DNA from: Garcia nutans
Taxonomy: Eukaryota; Streptophyta; Magnoliopsida; Malpighiales; Euphorbiaceae
Assembly (NCBI GenBank): GCA_947685225.1
Contig: CANTUV010000003.1
Coordinates: 3,790,001 to 3,854,000 of the forward strand
Length of the DNA: 64,000 nt
Direction of reading: 5' to 3'
Shown here: positions 1 through 10,923 of the stretch, piece after piece
Layout: each line of letters starts with the position of its first letter
How positions within the stretch are numbered: the first letter of the stretch is position 1
Position numbers and translations under genes: made by a program
Notes under the pieces: generated by a model
The model's database searches: none
The model's input: only the letters and a program-made list of their open reading frames with translations
Told to the model about the DNA's origin: nothing

Positions 1-13
1 ATATTGGCAGACA

Positions 14-1240
14 TGGCCTCTCGGATGCATCAGTATAGGGAGGGGAGTACAGAGAATGCTGCTCCTGACGAGAGTGTTATAGGAGCCAATACTGAGATTG
101 ATGGGGTGGCATTTGTGCCAATTAGACCAGCGATTAAGGAGGTTCTACCTGGTTAGGTATAACATATGGTGGAACTGTTATGACAGGCTTTGATACAACA
201 ACCACGGCCATAGCCACAGCCATAGCAGGAGTTGTCGATTAAAAAATATGATAAGTTAAGGAAGCACGGAGCTACAGATTTCTTTAGCACTACTAATCCA
301 ATTGTAGCAGACTAATGGATGGATATAGTTCAGACAGTGTTTATTCAATTGTAGGCTAGTGTGAAAGAGAAGTTTGATTACGCCAAGTCTCTTCTACAGG
401 GGGATGCTTATGAGTGGTGGAAGACAATTTTCCATGGAATGGCTAATCCTCCAGTGCTGACATATGATGATTTCTTGCAAGAATTCAAGAAAAAATATAC
501 CCCTCGGGAATATAAAGATGCCAAGAAGAATGAGTTTTTGAGTTTGAAGCAATAATTAAAGACAGTGATAGATTATGAGAGCAAGTACATAGGAGGGATT
601 GTGATAGATGAGATTGATAGGTGCCAGAGGTTTGAGGAGGGTATGAGGCCATCAATTATGTGCCAGGTGTCTGGAAGTCAATATGAGGATTTCTCTCGAT
701 TGGTATCTACTGCTAGAAATGTGGAAAAGGCTCAGGGGATTACAGCTGCAGCCAGAGTACAGAGTAGAGACAGGAGACCTCAGTCAAAGGCAGGGTCATC
801 ATCATCTAAGAGGGGCCGAGGGAGTATTTCTAGAGGTCTGATAGAGGCCAGGGGCAATTTGGTAGGGGGTTTCAGCAGCAAAGGTAGAGATAGGGACCTG
901 CTGTTTTGATGGCTAGCACTCCGACCCTCAGTTATACAGAGATCTCTTCCACCCACTTGTACCAGTGTAGTCGAATTCACATGGGTGTTTGTTTGGGTAC
1001 TAGTCCATCATCAGCTAGTTATTTTAGATATGGGTCCCATGATCATTTTATCATAGATTCTCAAGAGCCACCAGTAGATAGATAGACTGAGATAACAGTT
1101 TCTAGACCCAGTGATAGAGTGGGTCGAGGTGGCAGAGGTTTTAGGGGTGGTAGATTTGGATCAAGTCAAAGAGGGGGATCCAGTCAGAGAGAGGGTTCTA
1201 TAGTGTGGATTAGTAGATCAGAGCAAGCAGGGTCATTGCA
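14..1240 (+). pseudogene. gag: Gag pseudogene of element A
   Basis: Capsid-forming Gag of a Ty3/gypsy element, broken. The frame opens with MASRMHQYREG at 14 and soon hits stops. An open piece at 361-555 keeps the core Gag block (KEKFDYAKSLLQ, then a DAYEWWKT motif and KKKYTPREYKDAKK), and 565-909 keeps the downstream block (DEIDRCQRFEEGMRPSIMC). The zinc-knuckle region near 950-1080 is badly eroded and its cysteine pattern is not intact. A Gly/Arg-rich stretch follows at about 1119-1200. These parts have the same order as in copies D and F. Confidence 0.8.
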
Positions 1241-3117
1241 GAGAGTATATATGATGCAGCAGCAGCCGAGTGCTTTTGATGTTGTAGCTGGTATACTCTT
1301 TTCACTCGGTATTTTTATGTATGCATTGATTGATCCTAAATCGATGTATTCATACATTAGTGCATCTATCCTACCTGTGTGTGATATGCATTCTGAGTCA
1401 TTAGGGTTTGATGTGCTAGTGACCAATCCTTTAGGGCATAGTGTGGTAGTTATTAGGGTACAATAAGATAGTCCAGTTGTTATACATGATGAGGAGTTTC
1501 TCGGTGATTTGATTAAGATGCCTTTTAGGGAGTATGATGTGATTTTGGGTATGGATTGGTTATCTAGATATGGGGCTATGGTAGACTGTTAGCAAAAATA
1601 TGTTACTCTGAAAATATGTGATGGGAAAGACATTGTGGTATCTGGTCAGCAGAGACACCTCGCATCATTATTTGTTTCAGCTATATCAGCCAAGAGGATG
1701 ATTTGGAAGGGGTGTGAGGAATATTTGGCTTATGATATAGATACTAGGGTAGTGGGGTCTCAGCTGGACAATATACCTACTACAGCAGAGTTTCCTGATG
1801 TGTTCCCTGATGATTTTCCAGGATTAACACCAGAGAGAGAGAGGTGGAGTTTGGTATCAATTTGATGTCAGGTGCCACTCCCATCTCTATCACTCCTTAT
1901 CGGATGACATCTATTGAATTAAAGGAGTTAAAGGTATAGTGCAGAAACTGCTCAATAAAGGGTTTTATTCACCTAGTGTATCACCGTGGGAGCACCAGTA
2001 TTGTTTAAAAAGAAGAAGGATGGCACTTTGACATTGTGCATTGATTGTCGACAGTTGAATAAAGTGACCATCAAGAATAAATACCCATTGCCTCGCATTG
2101 ATGATCTCTTTGATTAGTTAAAGGGGGATGCAGTGTTTTCCATGATTGATTTGTGATTGGTGTATCATCAATTGAGAGTTAGAGATGTAGATGTACCTAA
2201 GATTGCATTCCACACGAGATATGGCCATTATGAGTTCTTGGTAATGCCTTTTGGGCTAATGAATGCACCGGCTGCATTCATGGATTTGATGAATCAGGTG
2301 TTCAGACCTTACTTGGATCAGTTTGTGGTGGTATTCATTGATGATATATTGGTATGCTCACATAGTAGGGAAGAGCATGATAGACATTTACAGATTGTGT
2401 TGTAGACCTTAAGGGATAGTTGCATGCCAAGTTGTCCAAGTGTGAATTCTGGTTGGATTAAGTAACTTGCCTCGGGAATGTTGTTTCAACAAAGCGTATA
2501 AAAGTTGATCCATTGAAGTAATCTTAAATTGGAGTCTACCAAAGAATGTAACTAAGATTAGAAGTTTTCTAGGATTGGCTAGTTATTACCATTGGTTTGT
2601 GAAGGGATTTTCTATGATAGTTGTGCCAATCGCCCAACCACTTCAGAAAGATGTGAAATTTTTGTGGACTGATTGATGTTGGCAAGTTTTGAACAGTTGA
2701 AAGATATGTCAACTTAAGCTACAGTTCTTACTCTATTTGTAGAAGGAAAACCATATGTGATATATAATGATGCATCGCATAGTGGTTTGGGTTGTGTGTT
2801 GATGTAGGAAGGTAGAGTTATTGCATATGCTTTTAGATAGTTGAAGCCTCATGAATTAAACTATCTGACTCATGATTTGGAGTTGGCAGCCATTGTATTT
2901 GCATTGACGATTTGGAGATGCCATTTATATGGAGAGAAATGTTTTATTTACACTGATCATAAGAGTTTGAAGTATTTTGGTGTCCTAAAAGAATTGAATC
3001 TTTAACAAGGACGGTGGTTAGAATTGATAAAGGATTATGACTGTTTGATTGATTACCATCCTAGTAAGGAAAATGTAGTTATAGACACCTTGAGTTGAAA
3101 GTCAGTGGCAGGGTTGA
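1241..3117 (+). pseudogene. pol: Pol pseudogene (protease, RT, RNase H) of element A
   Basis: The protease region is at about 1250-1620, with IDPKSMYSYIS where other copies have IDPGSTHSYIS, so the active-site loop is altered. RT runs from about 1950 to 2640; 2157-2405 is open and keeps the FIDDIL catalytic motif. RNase H lies at about 2740-3110 (YNDASHSGLG, where the other copies have a YSDAS-type motif). Stops and frameshifts interrupt every domain. Sequence related to pol ends at about 3117, in the linker after RNase H, and no integrase follows. Confidence 0.8.
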
Positions 3118-3124
3118 ATGCCTA

Positions 3125-3281
3125 TTTATTTATTAAAATACATTTTAAGTGTTTTAAATGGTTATCATGAAATTGCGAAAATTTTGGAAAGATCGTACTG
3201 TGGCATTTTTATATTCTATATACGTATTTTACATATACTGGATCTATAAATTATACATGTATAAAATATAAGGGTGTTACA
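3125..3281 (+). repeat. LTR 3'-end remnant of element A
   Basis: This stretch contains the LTR-terminal signature shared with B, C and E: a GTG(G/A)CATTTTTAT-like block, a run of TATACGTAT/ACATATAC motifs, and the terminus GGGTGTTACA. It directly follows truncated RNase H, so a deletion removed integrase and over 2 kb of LTR. Confidence 0.65.
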
Positions 3282-3588
3282 TTTTTCTTATGTTTCCACT
3301 ATTTTTAAGCTTCAAAATGCTTTACTTCCATCTATTAATGTAATTATCCATCAACTTACCATCACAACATAAATTTTATAGAAATATATAAGATTATCAA
3401 GTTTGAAATTTAAATGATTATTTATAATAAATTTGATGAATATTTTCTAAATGAAGTGTGTTTGAATTTAATTTAAGAATTATATCCTTACATGTACAGT
3501 TAAAGTGAAGGTATTTGAATGATAAAAGAATAAAAGTGAAAGAAAGAGAGTTCTTTAAAAGAATCATTATTGTTTTTAACTAAGCGAC

Positions 3589-3644
<56 letters not shown>

Positions 3645-5015
3645 TAGACAATGAGATTAAAATGAATTGCTCGAACTATGCTAAAATTAAATCTAGTTTC
3701 TGGATTGAATGGCTAGCTAGAGGGTGGATGTCCACAGTGATAGTGGGCACTCTATGCCTTCAATGGAAACTCTTATGCCATCAGTGACAGTGGGCATTCG
3801 TGCCATCAGTGGACCTTTACTTGCCATTAATGTTAAAAATTCAGTAAATGAGGGCAAAATTATATGAACATATATAATTTTTTAAAAGAATAAAAGATAG
3901 GGAAATATTGAATGTATTTAATAACTTGTGTTGAAAAGTGAAACTTACTAAAGCTTTACTAAGGATTGGTTGTATCAAATGTCATATAGATATTTAAATA
4001 AAATGTTATTGATTAATGTGTTACACTGATTGACAGTATTTCGAATATTGAATTGACTGACAGTTTTACAAGTGTTAAATTGATTATGAGTACATATAGT
4101 GATAATGAGAATTAAAGTATAGTGAATATTATACTTAATCAAAGAATAAAAATATTAAATTGAGTGGAAATGTTCCATAAATTATACTGATAAGTGAGAT
4201 TTATTAAAAATACAAAGAATGTGGCATAAACAATGTTAAAAGATAACTAGCAAAGCATAAGTGATAAAATAGATTAAAAGATAATAATTGTAATGCTAAA
4301 AATATAATGTGGTATTAAATGTATTTATAAAGTTAAATTGTTATTTGTATATATTCAAATATGGAATTATATTGTTAATGGAGATGTTTGATTTACTATA
4401 ATGATTTCATGGTAGCATGATTCATTACTATATTCTGAAATTGTTTTATAAAACAATATGTAGCAAAATATATATATACAAGCACCATTAAGCTGCAAGC
4501 TTAGCGTGTTAGAATATTTCTGACACATAGGTACAATGAATCAAAGAGAGTTAAAGATTAAAGAGTCAAGATATCAAGAAATATCCACAATACAGATGAT
4601 GATTTATACATATGATGTAATTGTGAATTATTCTATAGTTATATTCTGTATTTTGTTATTATCATTGGTTTATGAGAACATTATACAAATTTATTAACTA
4701 GGACAAAATATATGTATTTAAAGTTGGAAGGGTTGAGCCTTAGTGTTTGACTGTAAATTCTAATAAAGTGATATATTTACATTTATATTTGTAATTAAGA
4801 AATGTTGATTTTACAAGGTTTGTTATAATATGTAAATAGTATTAGACTACTGGAGACGTTAATGTTTAATTCAAATGTTAGAATTTAAGATATTTCTGAA
4901 CGAGGATTTTCACCCCCAATCCCAGTGGAAAGGTTCTTGCGACTTCGGCACTGTTAGGCTTTGGGCCCTAGAGAACACTGGCCTAAACCCGAAGAATCAG
5001 AGTCGCTACCTAAAC
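3282..5015. other. AT-rich spacer, possibly an ancient LTR
   Basis: No coding region is supported. It holds an AAT microsatellite, a short imperfect repeat around 3715-3830 built on gccatcagtg / agtgggca units, and near 4480 a block (accattaagctgcaagcttagcg) resembling the taccactaagc...agcttagcg block near the 3' part of the B and E LTRs. That hints at a very old LTR, but the ends cannot be defined. 4895-5015 is more GC-rich and unidentified. Confidence 0.4.
3590..3644. repeat. (AAT)n microsatellite
   Basis: About 18 uninterrupted copies of a 3-base AAT/ATA unit, directly visible. No function is implied. Confidence 0.97.
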
Positions 5016-5090
5016 GAGCATGTCACAATCTGCTTCCCCTCATGGTTCCAGGGCAGTAATTTATTTATTTAGCCCAATTAAGAGTCACCT
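5016..5090 (+). repeat. Foldback-family arm R1 (partial), cut by element B
   Basis: Matches the left arm of the foldback element at 26549 (blocks gcatgtcaca, cttcccctca, ttatttagcccaattaag). It is the inverted counterpart of R2 at 12783-12983. It stops at cacct exactly where element B's LTR begins, so B inserted within this arm. Sequence to the left of 5016 no longer matches the family. Confidence 0.7.
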
Positions 5091-7537
5091 TGTAATATCC
5101 CAAACTATACCCTAAAATTTTGAATGTTTATTGTTGAAATGGAATTATATGATATTAAGTGGTGAGAGAGGAAAACAAGGAGTGTGTATATGTTGTATAT
5201 ATAGAGATATATAGAACATATACAAGTCAACAAGTGAGATGGTCAAATGAGTTAATTAATTATTTTAAAATGGAATTAATATAAGTGGAAGATGATATTT
5301 TGATTAATTATATTATTATAATAATGTATTTTGCTTGGTGGATATTAAAAGAGGATTTTGTGGTTAAGAGGGTTGGCTTTGTGTTGACTTGTGATAATCA
5401 TTTTCTATCATCTTCTTCCTCTTTCTTTTGGTTAGTCAGCCACCATCACCTTCATCAAGGAAGAGAGGTTTTGTGATTTCTAACTCAAGATTAAAGGGTG
5501 TTTCAAGTGATCAAGTTGGAATTCTAAGGATTTTCTTCACTTTTGGTAAGTTTCCAACTTGTTCCTTTGTTTTCTTTTGGAGTTTGTGTATTTGAGTTTG
5601 GTGAATGGTTGTTGTTGAGGCGTGTTTGGTAAATTTTGATGTTTTTGAGAGTGTGTTGTCTAATTGACTTTGATTTTTGGGGTTGGTTTGAAGGAAAGGT
5701 TAAGTTTGGTGATGTAAAGCAAGTGTTGTGGATTGTGTATGGGTTGAGTTGTGATTATGGTTGTGATTTGTGTTTGATGTATGTATTGAGTTGTTTTGGT
5801 GTTTATGCAAGTTTATTATGGTTTATTGATGGTTTTGGGTAAGATTTTTTGGAGTGGAGAAAGGGTTAAGTAAGATGTTTGTTGGATGTGGTATTGTTAG
5901 TGTCGAAATCAGGGTTTTTGGCCTGACATGCCCATGAGCACGGCCAAGTCTTTGGGCATGTCAATGGTTCTATTTTCAGTATGGGTGACACGAGTAGTGA
6001 CATGCCCATGTCACTGAGCGTGTCACAACTTCTGTGTTGTAGTATTGACACGTCCAGTGACACGCCCATGTCACTAAGCGTGTCATAGCTACTGTGTTGT
6101 TGGTGGATTGACACGTCTAGTGACACACCCATGTCACTGAGCGTGTCATAGCTTCTGTGTTGGAGGATAATTGACACGTGCAGTGACACGCCCATGTCAC
6201 TAAGCGTGTCAAAACTTTTGTGTTGTGGATTTAGGGCACGACCAGGGACACGCGAGTATGTATAATCACCTTTGGATTAGGTTTTGAAGTGATTGAGTTG
6301 CCCTAATCCAAGTGTTGAAGGATTCTTGGAAGAGGAGGTTGTTAGATTGGTGTGAGTTGCTCTTGAGGTAAGTACAAACCTTACATGTTGCATACATTTA
6401 CATGACTTTGGGACTTAACACATTTGGTTGGAAAATGTGTTAAGTTGCCTATTATATTGTTGATGTATGAGAATGGTGTTATGATTTGCATTATGTAAAC
6501 TATGTGAAATATATTTTGAGGATTCAAAATGTATGAATATGTAATTTGATATGTATATCCTAATGATGATATGTGAAGCAATTGGTGATGGCTATAATGA
6601 TGTAAATGAAATATTTGGGGCATTGTGCCTAGATGATCATGAGAAAATGAGAATGGATTTGATAATGAAATAATGAAAGAATTGTGTGCCTAGTATGTTA
6701 TTCAATTTTTAGAGTTTTGTTGTTGGTGGCATGCCTAAAAGTAACACTCCCTTGAAGATGGGTTAGGTTTGGTCCTTGAAGCCAAGTTGGGTTGATGCTA
6801 TGCTCCCCTTGAAGCTTGGTTGGTCCTAGTCCTTAAAGCCTAATTGGGATGTTACATATGAGATGTTTCTCATTGTGATAATGAATCGCCTACGGGCTTG
6901 ATAAATGTGATTATTGGACCAAAATAGTAACTCTGGAATTTGAATGGCATATTAGTTTCTTTTGGGCCCATGCTTGTCTTTGCTTAAATGTGAATCATGA
7001 ATGATGAAACAATTGAATAATATAATGTAATGTAATGTTATGAAATATGATATCCTTGTGTATTGTTTATAATGTTTGAAAGTTTGACATTGGCATTAAA
7101 TTTGAAACATATTATTATTGTGGTTTGTACCACTAAGCCTATAGCTTAGCGTGATTGTGGTTCATCGCGCAGGTGACAGGGTAGATCAGGTTGAATTGGA
7201 GAGTTCAGCTAGACCAAGTCGAGTCTAAGCTTGTGATCCTTGTGAAGTGTTGATTATTGGACTTCAAGATCAGAGATGAACTGCCAAGCATGTATAAACT
7301 CTATATTTTTATAAATATTATTTTTGTTGTATATATATGTATATTCCGCTGATTAATAAATAAATATTTTATCTATTATGTTCTATAATATAAGTTAAAT
7401 GTTTTAAGTGTTCTCATATTGTTTAAATTGAATGATTGGTTTGTTTAAAATAGACTGTGACATTCTTGTATCCGGTATACGTATATTACATATGTAGGTG
7501 TATGTGGTATACATGTATGGGGTATAGGGGTGTTACA
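5091..7537 (+). repeat. 5' LTR of element B (2447 bp)
   Basis: Starts TGTAATATCC and ends GGGGTGTTACA, the short inverted ends of this LTR group. It contains a TA-rich dyad (5184-5223), a four-copy array of 60-63 bp hairpin units (5985-6235), and a second repeat array of CTTGAAGC-type units (about 6755-6850) between the conserved blocks ggtggcatgccta and gaatggcatattag. Promoter and transcript boundaries cannot be placed from sequence alone; the TATATATAG motif near 5198 is a candidate TATA box. Confidence 0.92.
5985..6235. repeat. LTR hairpin array (GACACG/CGTGTC type) in element B
   Basis: Four tandem units of about 60-63 bp start near 5986, 6045, 6109 and 6172. Each contains the perfect or near-perfect hairpin AGTGACA-loop-TGTCACT inside larger GACACG...CGTGTC arms. 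These are the most CpG-rich positions in an otherwise AT-rich LTR. Confidence 0.9.
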
Positions 7538-7544
7538 ATTGTTT

Positions 7545-7557
7545 TAGTATCAGAGCC
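7545..7557 (+). other. Primer binding site of element B (initiator tRNA-Met type)
   Basis: tagtatcagagcc lies 7 bases after the LTR end and differs at one base from TGGTATCAGAGCC, the complement of the 3' end of plant initiator tRNA-Met, which copies D and F keep exactly. Confidence 0.85.
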
Positions 7558-7709
7558 TAGGTTTGAGGTTCTCAACATAGGTGAATTGTAAGAAAAAGAA
7601 AAATTTAGATTTTTAAAATATGGTCTTTAAATAAGATACATGCATTGGCACTGGCAGTTTCTGATCTTTGATGGGGTAATTTCTGTTGTGTTTGCGGATA
7701 TAGGTAGTG

Positions 7710-8945
7710 ATGGCATCTCAGTCACGTCAGTCCATAGAAGATAGTGCTGAGAGTGTAGCTCCTAAAGAGTGTAGAGATGGAGCTAGGGTTGAGAGAGCTG
7801 GTGAGGCACCTGTTCCTGTGCCAAAGAGACCAGCTGCTGATGAGATTCTTCCAGTTTGGTTACGGCATATGGTAGAATTGTTGAGGTAGACTCCAGTGCA
7901 GCAGCCGCCACCGTAACCATAGCCGCAAGTACCAGTGAGGCAGTATGATAAATTGAGGAAGTTTAGAGCTGAGGACTTCTTTGGTACTACAGATCCTGCA
8001 GTAGCTGAGCAGTGGTTGGATAGAGTTCAGAGGGTATTCATTCAACTGCAAGCTACTTCGAAAGAAAAGTTTGATTATGCTAGATCCCTTCTTCAGAGAG
8101 ATGCATATGATTGATGGAAGACGATTCCACATGCGATGGATGATCCACTGACTTTGTCTTATGGTGATTTTCTGCGAGAGTTTGAGCAGAAGTATACTCC
8201 GAGAGAGTATAAGGATGCTAAGAAGATGGGGTTTTTGAATCTAAGATAGGATAACCAGACGGTGACAGAGTATGAGATTGAGTTTATCCGATTGAGTCAT
8301 TATGCCGATGGGATTATTTTAGATGATATAGACTGGTGTAGGAGATTTGAGGAGGGGTTGAGGCCCTCTATTATGTGTATTGTTGTTGGTTCTCGATACC
8401 AAGATTTTTCTCAGTTGGTTGCAGCTGCCAGAAGTGTTGAGAGAGCACAGGGTATTGCAACAGCTACTACTGAGGAGGAGACTAGAGTAAGGAGACCCTT
8501 GTTTGAGGCAAGGTCTTCATCTATGAAGAGAGGTAGAGGAAACTATTTTTCGAGAGTCAGTAGGAGCCATAGGCAGTCTGGTAGGTTAGTTCAGCATCAG
8601 AGGCAAAGACCGAGACCTACAATTTCTGTAGCTAGTGCTCTGACTCCAGTGGCTCAGAGGTCTATTCCACCTACATGTATCCATTGTGGTAGGGCACATG
8701 GGGGTGCTTGTTGGAAGACAGGTGGACTAGGAGTGTGTTTTAGATGTGGGTCACCTGACCATTTCATCAAAGATTGCCCTGAGCTATCGGAAGATAGACA
8801 GACTGATACTGCAGCTTCTCGACCCAGTGTCAGCAGAGGAGGTCGAGGGGGCAGAGGTTTTACTAGAGGTGGTTGACCTGGGATTAGTCAGAGAGGAGGC
8901 TCTACATCCGAAGGTAGTAGACCCAATGAGGCTAGGCCATCTCAG
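7710..8945 (+). pseudogene. gag: Gag pseudogene of element B
   Basis: Starts MASQSRQSIEDSAESV at ATG 7710, the same start context as D, E and F. Stops occur at about 7887 (Gln to stop), in the proline-rich linker, at about 8112 (Trp to stop) and at about 8248. The piece 8262-8876 stays open and carries the C-terminal half: the block DIDWCRRFEEGLRPSIMC, a partial knuckle CIHCGRAHGGAC, a canonical CX2CX4HX4C knuckle (CFRCGSPDHFIKDC) and a Gly/Arg tail, ending where CGA became TGA at 8874. Nucleic-acid binding by the knuckles is inferred from the family. Confidence 0.88.
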
Positions 8946-8948
8946 CGA

Positions 8949-9605
8949 GTGTATGTGATGCAGAGGCAGTCGGATGCTTCAGCTGTCATTGCGGGTACAT
9001 TTTCTTTATTTGGCATTTCAGTTCTTGCTCTAATTGATCCAGGGTCTACACATTCATATATAAGTGCATCCATCTTGCCTGTGTCTAAATTGCATATTGA
9101 GTCCCTAAGATTTGATGTCTTTGTGACAAATCCTTTAGGGCATAGTGTGGTAGTTAGCAAGGTGCACCGAGATAGTTCAGTTGTGGTGCAAGATGAGGAG
9201 TTTTTGGGTGATTTGATTGAAATGCCTTTGAAAGAATATGATTTGATCTTAGGCATGGATTGGTTGTCTAAGCATGGGGTTGTGGTAGACTGTCAAAATA
9301 AATGTGTTACTTTGAGAACCGGTGATGGTAGAAGTATTATGGTATCTAGTGAGCAGATACAACTTGCATCCATGTTTGTTTCAGCTGTTGCAGCTAGGAG
9401 GTTGATTCAAAAGGGATGTGAGGCTTATCTTGCTCATGTGGTAGATACCAGGGTAGTGGGTTCTAAGCTTGATAGTATACCCACAGTTGCTGAATTCCCA
9501 AATGTGTTTCTTGAGGAGTTGCTAGGGATACCCCCTGAGAGAGAGGTTGAGTTTGGTATCGATTTGTTGCCTGGTACCACTCCCATTTCTATTACTCCTT
9601 ATTGA
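8949..9605 (+). pseudogene. pol: Protease domain of element B
   Basis: Aspartic protease that would cleave the Gag-Pol polyprotein. The active-site loop reads ALIDPGSTHSYIS, the form used by all Tekay-like copies here (Asp-Pro-Gly rather than Asp-Ser/Thr-Gly). A second conserved block, DLILGMDWLSKHG, follows. The open stretch ends at a TGA at 9603 (Arg to stop) in the linker before RT. It is a domain of a broken polyprotein and not a separate gene. Confidence 0.85.
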
Positions 9606-9608
9606 ATA

Positions 9609-10330
9609 GCACCTGCTGAGTTGAGAGAGTTGAAAGTACAGTTGCAAGAGTTGTTGGATAAAGGGTTCATTCTCCCTAGTGTGTCTCCATGGGGAGTGCC
9701 TATTTTGTTTGTAAAGAAGAAGGATGGTACTTTGAGATTGTGCATCGATTATAAAAAGTTAAATAAGGTGACTATCAAGAATAAGTATCCTTTGCCTTGG
9801 ATAGATGATCTCTTTGATCAGTTAAAGGAAGCAGCAGTATTCTCTAAGCTTGATCTGATATCAGGATACCATCAGTTAAGGGTTAGAGCCGAAGATGTAT
9901 CTAAGACAGCTTTCCGCACAAGGTATGGCATTATGAGTTCTTGGCGATGCCTTTTGGATTAACGAATGCACTAGCAGTTTTTATGGATCTAATGAATAGG
10001 GTGTTTAGACCATATCTAGATTAGTTTGTGGTGGTCTTTATTAATGATATCTTGGTGTATTCGCATAATAAGGAGGAGCATGACAAGCATCTGCGGATTG
10101 TATTACAGACCTTAAGAGAGAAGCAGTTGTATGCTAAGCTGTCTAAGTGTGAGTTTTGGCCTTATCAAGTGAATTTTCTTGGTCATATGGTTTCAGTAGA
10201 TGGTATTAGAGTTGATTCGAGTAAAGTTAAAGCTATTTTGAATTGGATTCCACTGAAGACTGTGACTGAGGTTAGAAGTTTTTTGGGTTTGGCAGGCTAT
10301 TATTGACAGTTTGTGAAGGGTTTTTCTTTG
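9609..10330 (+). pseudogene. pol: Reverse transcriptase domain of element B
   Basis: 9621-9962 and 10028-10306 are the two open parts. The first has the WG.P.LFVKKKDGT, LCIDYKKLN and FSKLDL blocks, then shifts frame at about 9930. The second begins at the catalytic strand, which reads FINDIL where D, F and A have FIDDIL, so one of the two catalytic aspartates is Asn (codon 10043-10045). Stops at about 10021 and 10303 add to the damage. Polymerase activity is not expected. Confidence 0.88.
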
Positions 10331-10419
10331 ATAGCTACTCCACTCACCAGATTCTTCGAAAGGGAGTTAGATACGTATGGTCAAAGCAGTGTCAAGCAAG
10401 CTTTGAGTAGTTGAAATAG

Positions 10420-10923
10420 ATGTTGACTCAAGCTCCTGTTCTTACCTTGCTTGTGGAAGGTAAACCATATGTGATTTACAGTGATGCTTCACATAATGGT
10501 TTAGGTTGTGTTTTAATGCAGAAGGGTAGAGTCATAGCTTATGCTTCTCGGCAGTTGAAGCCGCATGAGCTTAATTATCTGGCGCATGATTTGGAGTTGG
10601 CAGCCATAGTTTTTGCTTTGAAGATTTGGCGACATTATCTTTATGGGGAGAAGTGTTTCATCTATACGAATCACAAAAGTTTGAAATTCTTGGGTGTCCA
10701 AAGGGAGCTGAATCTTCAACAGAGACGATGGTTAGAGTTGATTAAAGACTACAACTATTTGATTGAATATCATCCTGGTAAGGCAAATGTAGTTGTTGAT
10801 GCATTAAGTCGAAAGTCTTTAGCAGGTTTGACTGCTTATTCGCTCTCGTTGCTTGTTGAGATGAGAGCGTTGCATGCTAGTTTTGAGTCATGTGATGATG
10901 ATGCTTTATTGGCTCAGTTGTAG
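10420..10923 (+). pseudogene. pol: RNase H domain of element B
   Basis: Open for 167 codons. It keeps YSDASHNGLG, the ELAAIVFALK helix with its Glu, and a VVDALSRK end motif. The catalytic aspartate of the YTDHKSLK block is Asn here (YTNHKSLK). It ends in a TAG at 10921 where other copies encode Gln, just before the integrase. Confidence 0.85.

Larger units (their letters stand above)
1..3281 (+). mobile_element. Element A: decayed Ty3/gypsy (Tekay-like) copy, left end outside window
   Basis: The window opens just upstream of a gag start (ATG at 14) and runs through gag, protease, reverse transcriptase and most of RNase H in one direction. It then jumps directly into about 150 bp of LTR-like sequence ending in GGGTGTTACA at 3281. 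All coding parts align by eye with the better preserved copies D and F in this window. Integrase, polypurine tract and most of the 3' LTR are missing. Many in-frame stops and small indels make it the most decayed copy here. Clade assignment is by motif similarity to the other copies. Confidence 0.85.

Noticed and set aside
4875..5072. 65-codon frame over foldback arm R1
   Set aside because: Short, crosses into repeat sequence, and no family resemblance.
5866..6195. 109-codon minus-strand frame with repeated DTLSDMGVSL
   Set aside because: Produced by the four-unit hairpin array of B's LTR; no start context or domain.
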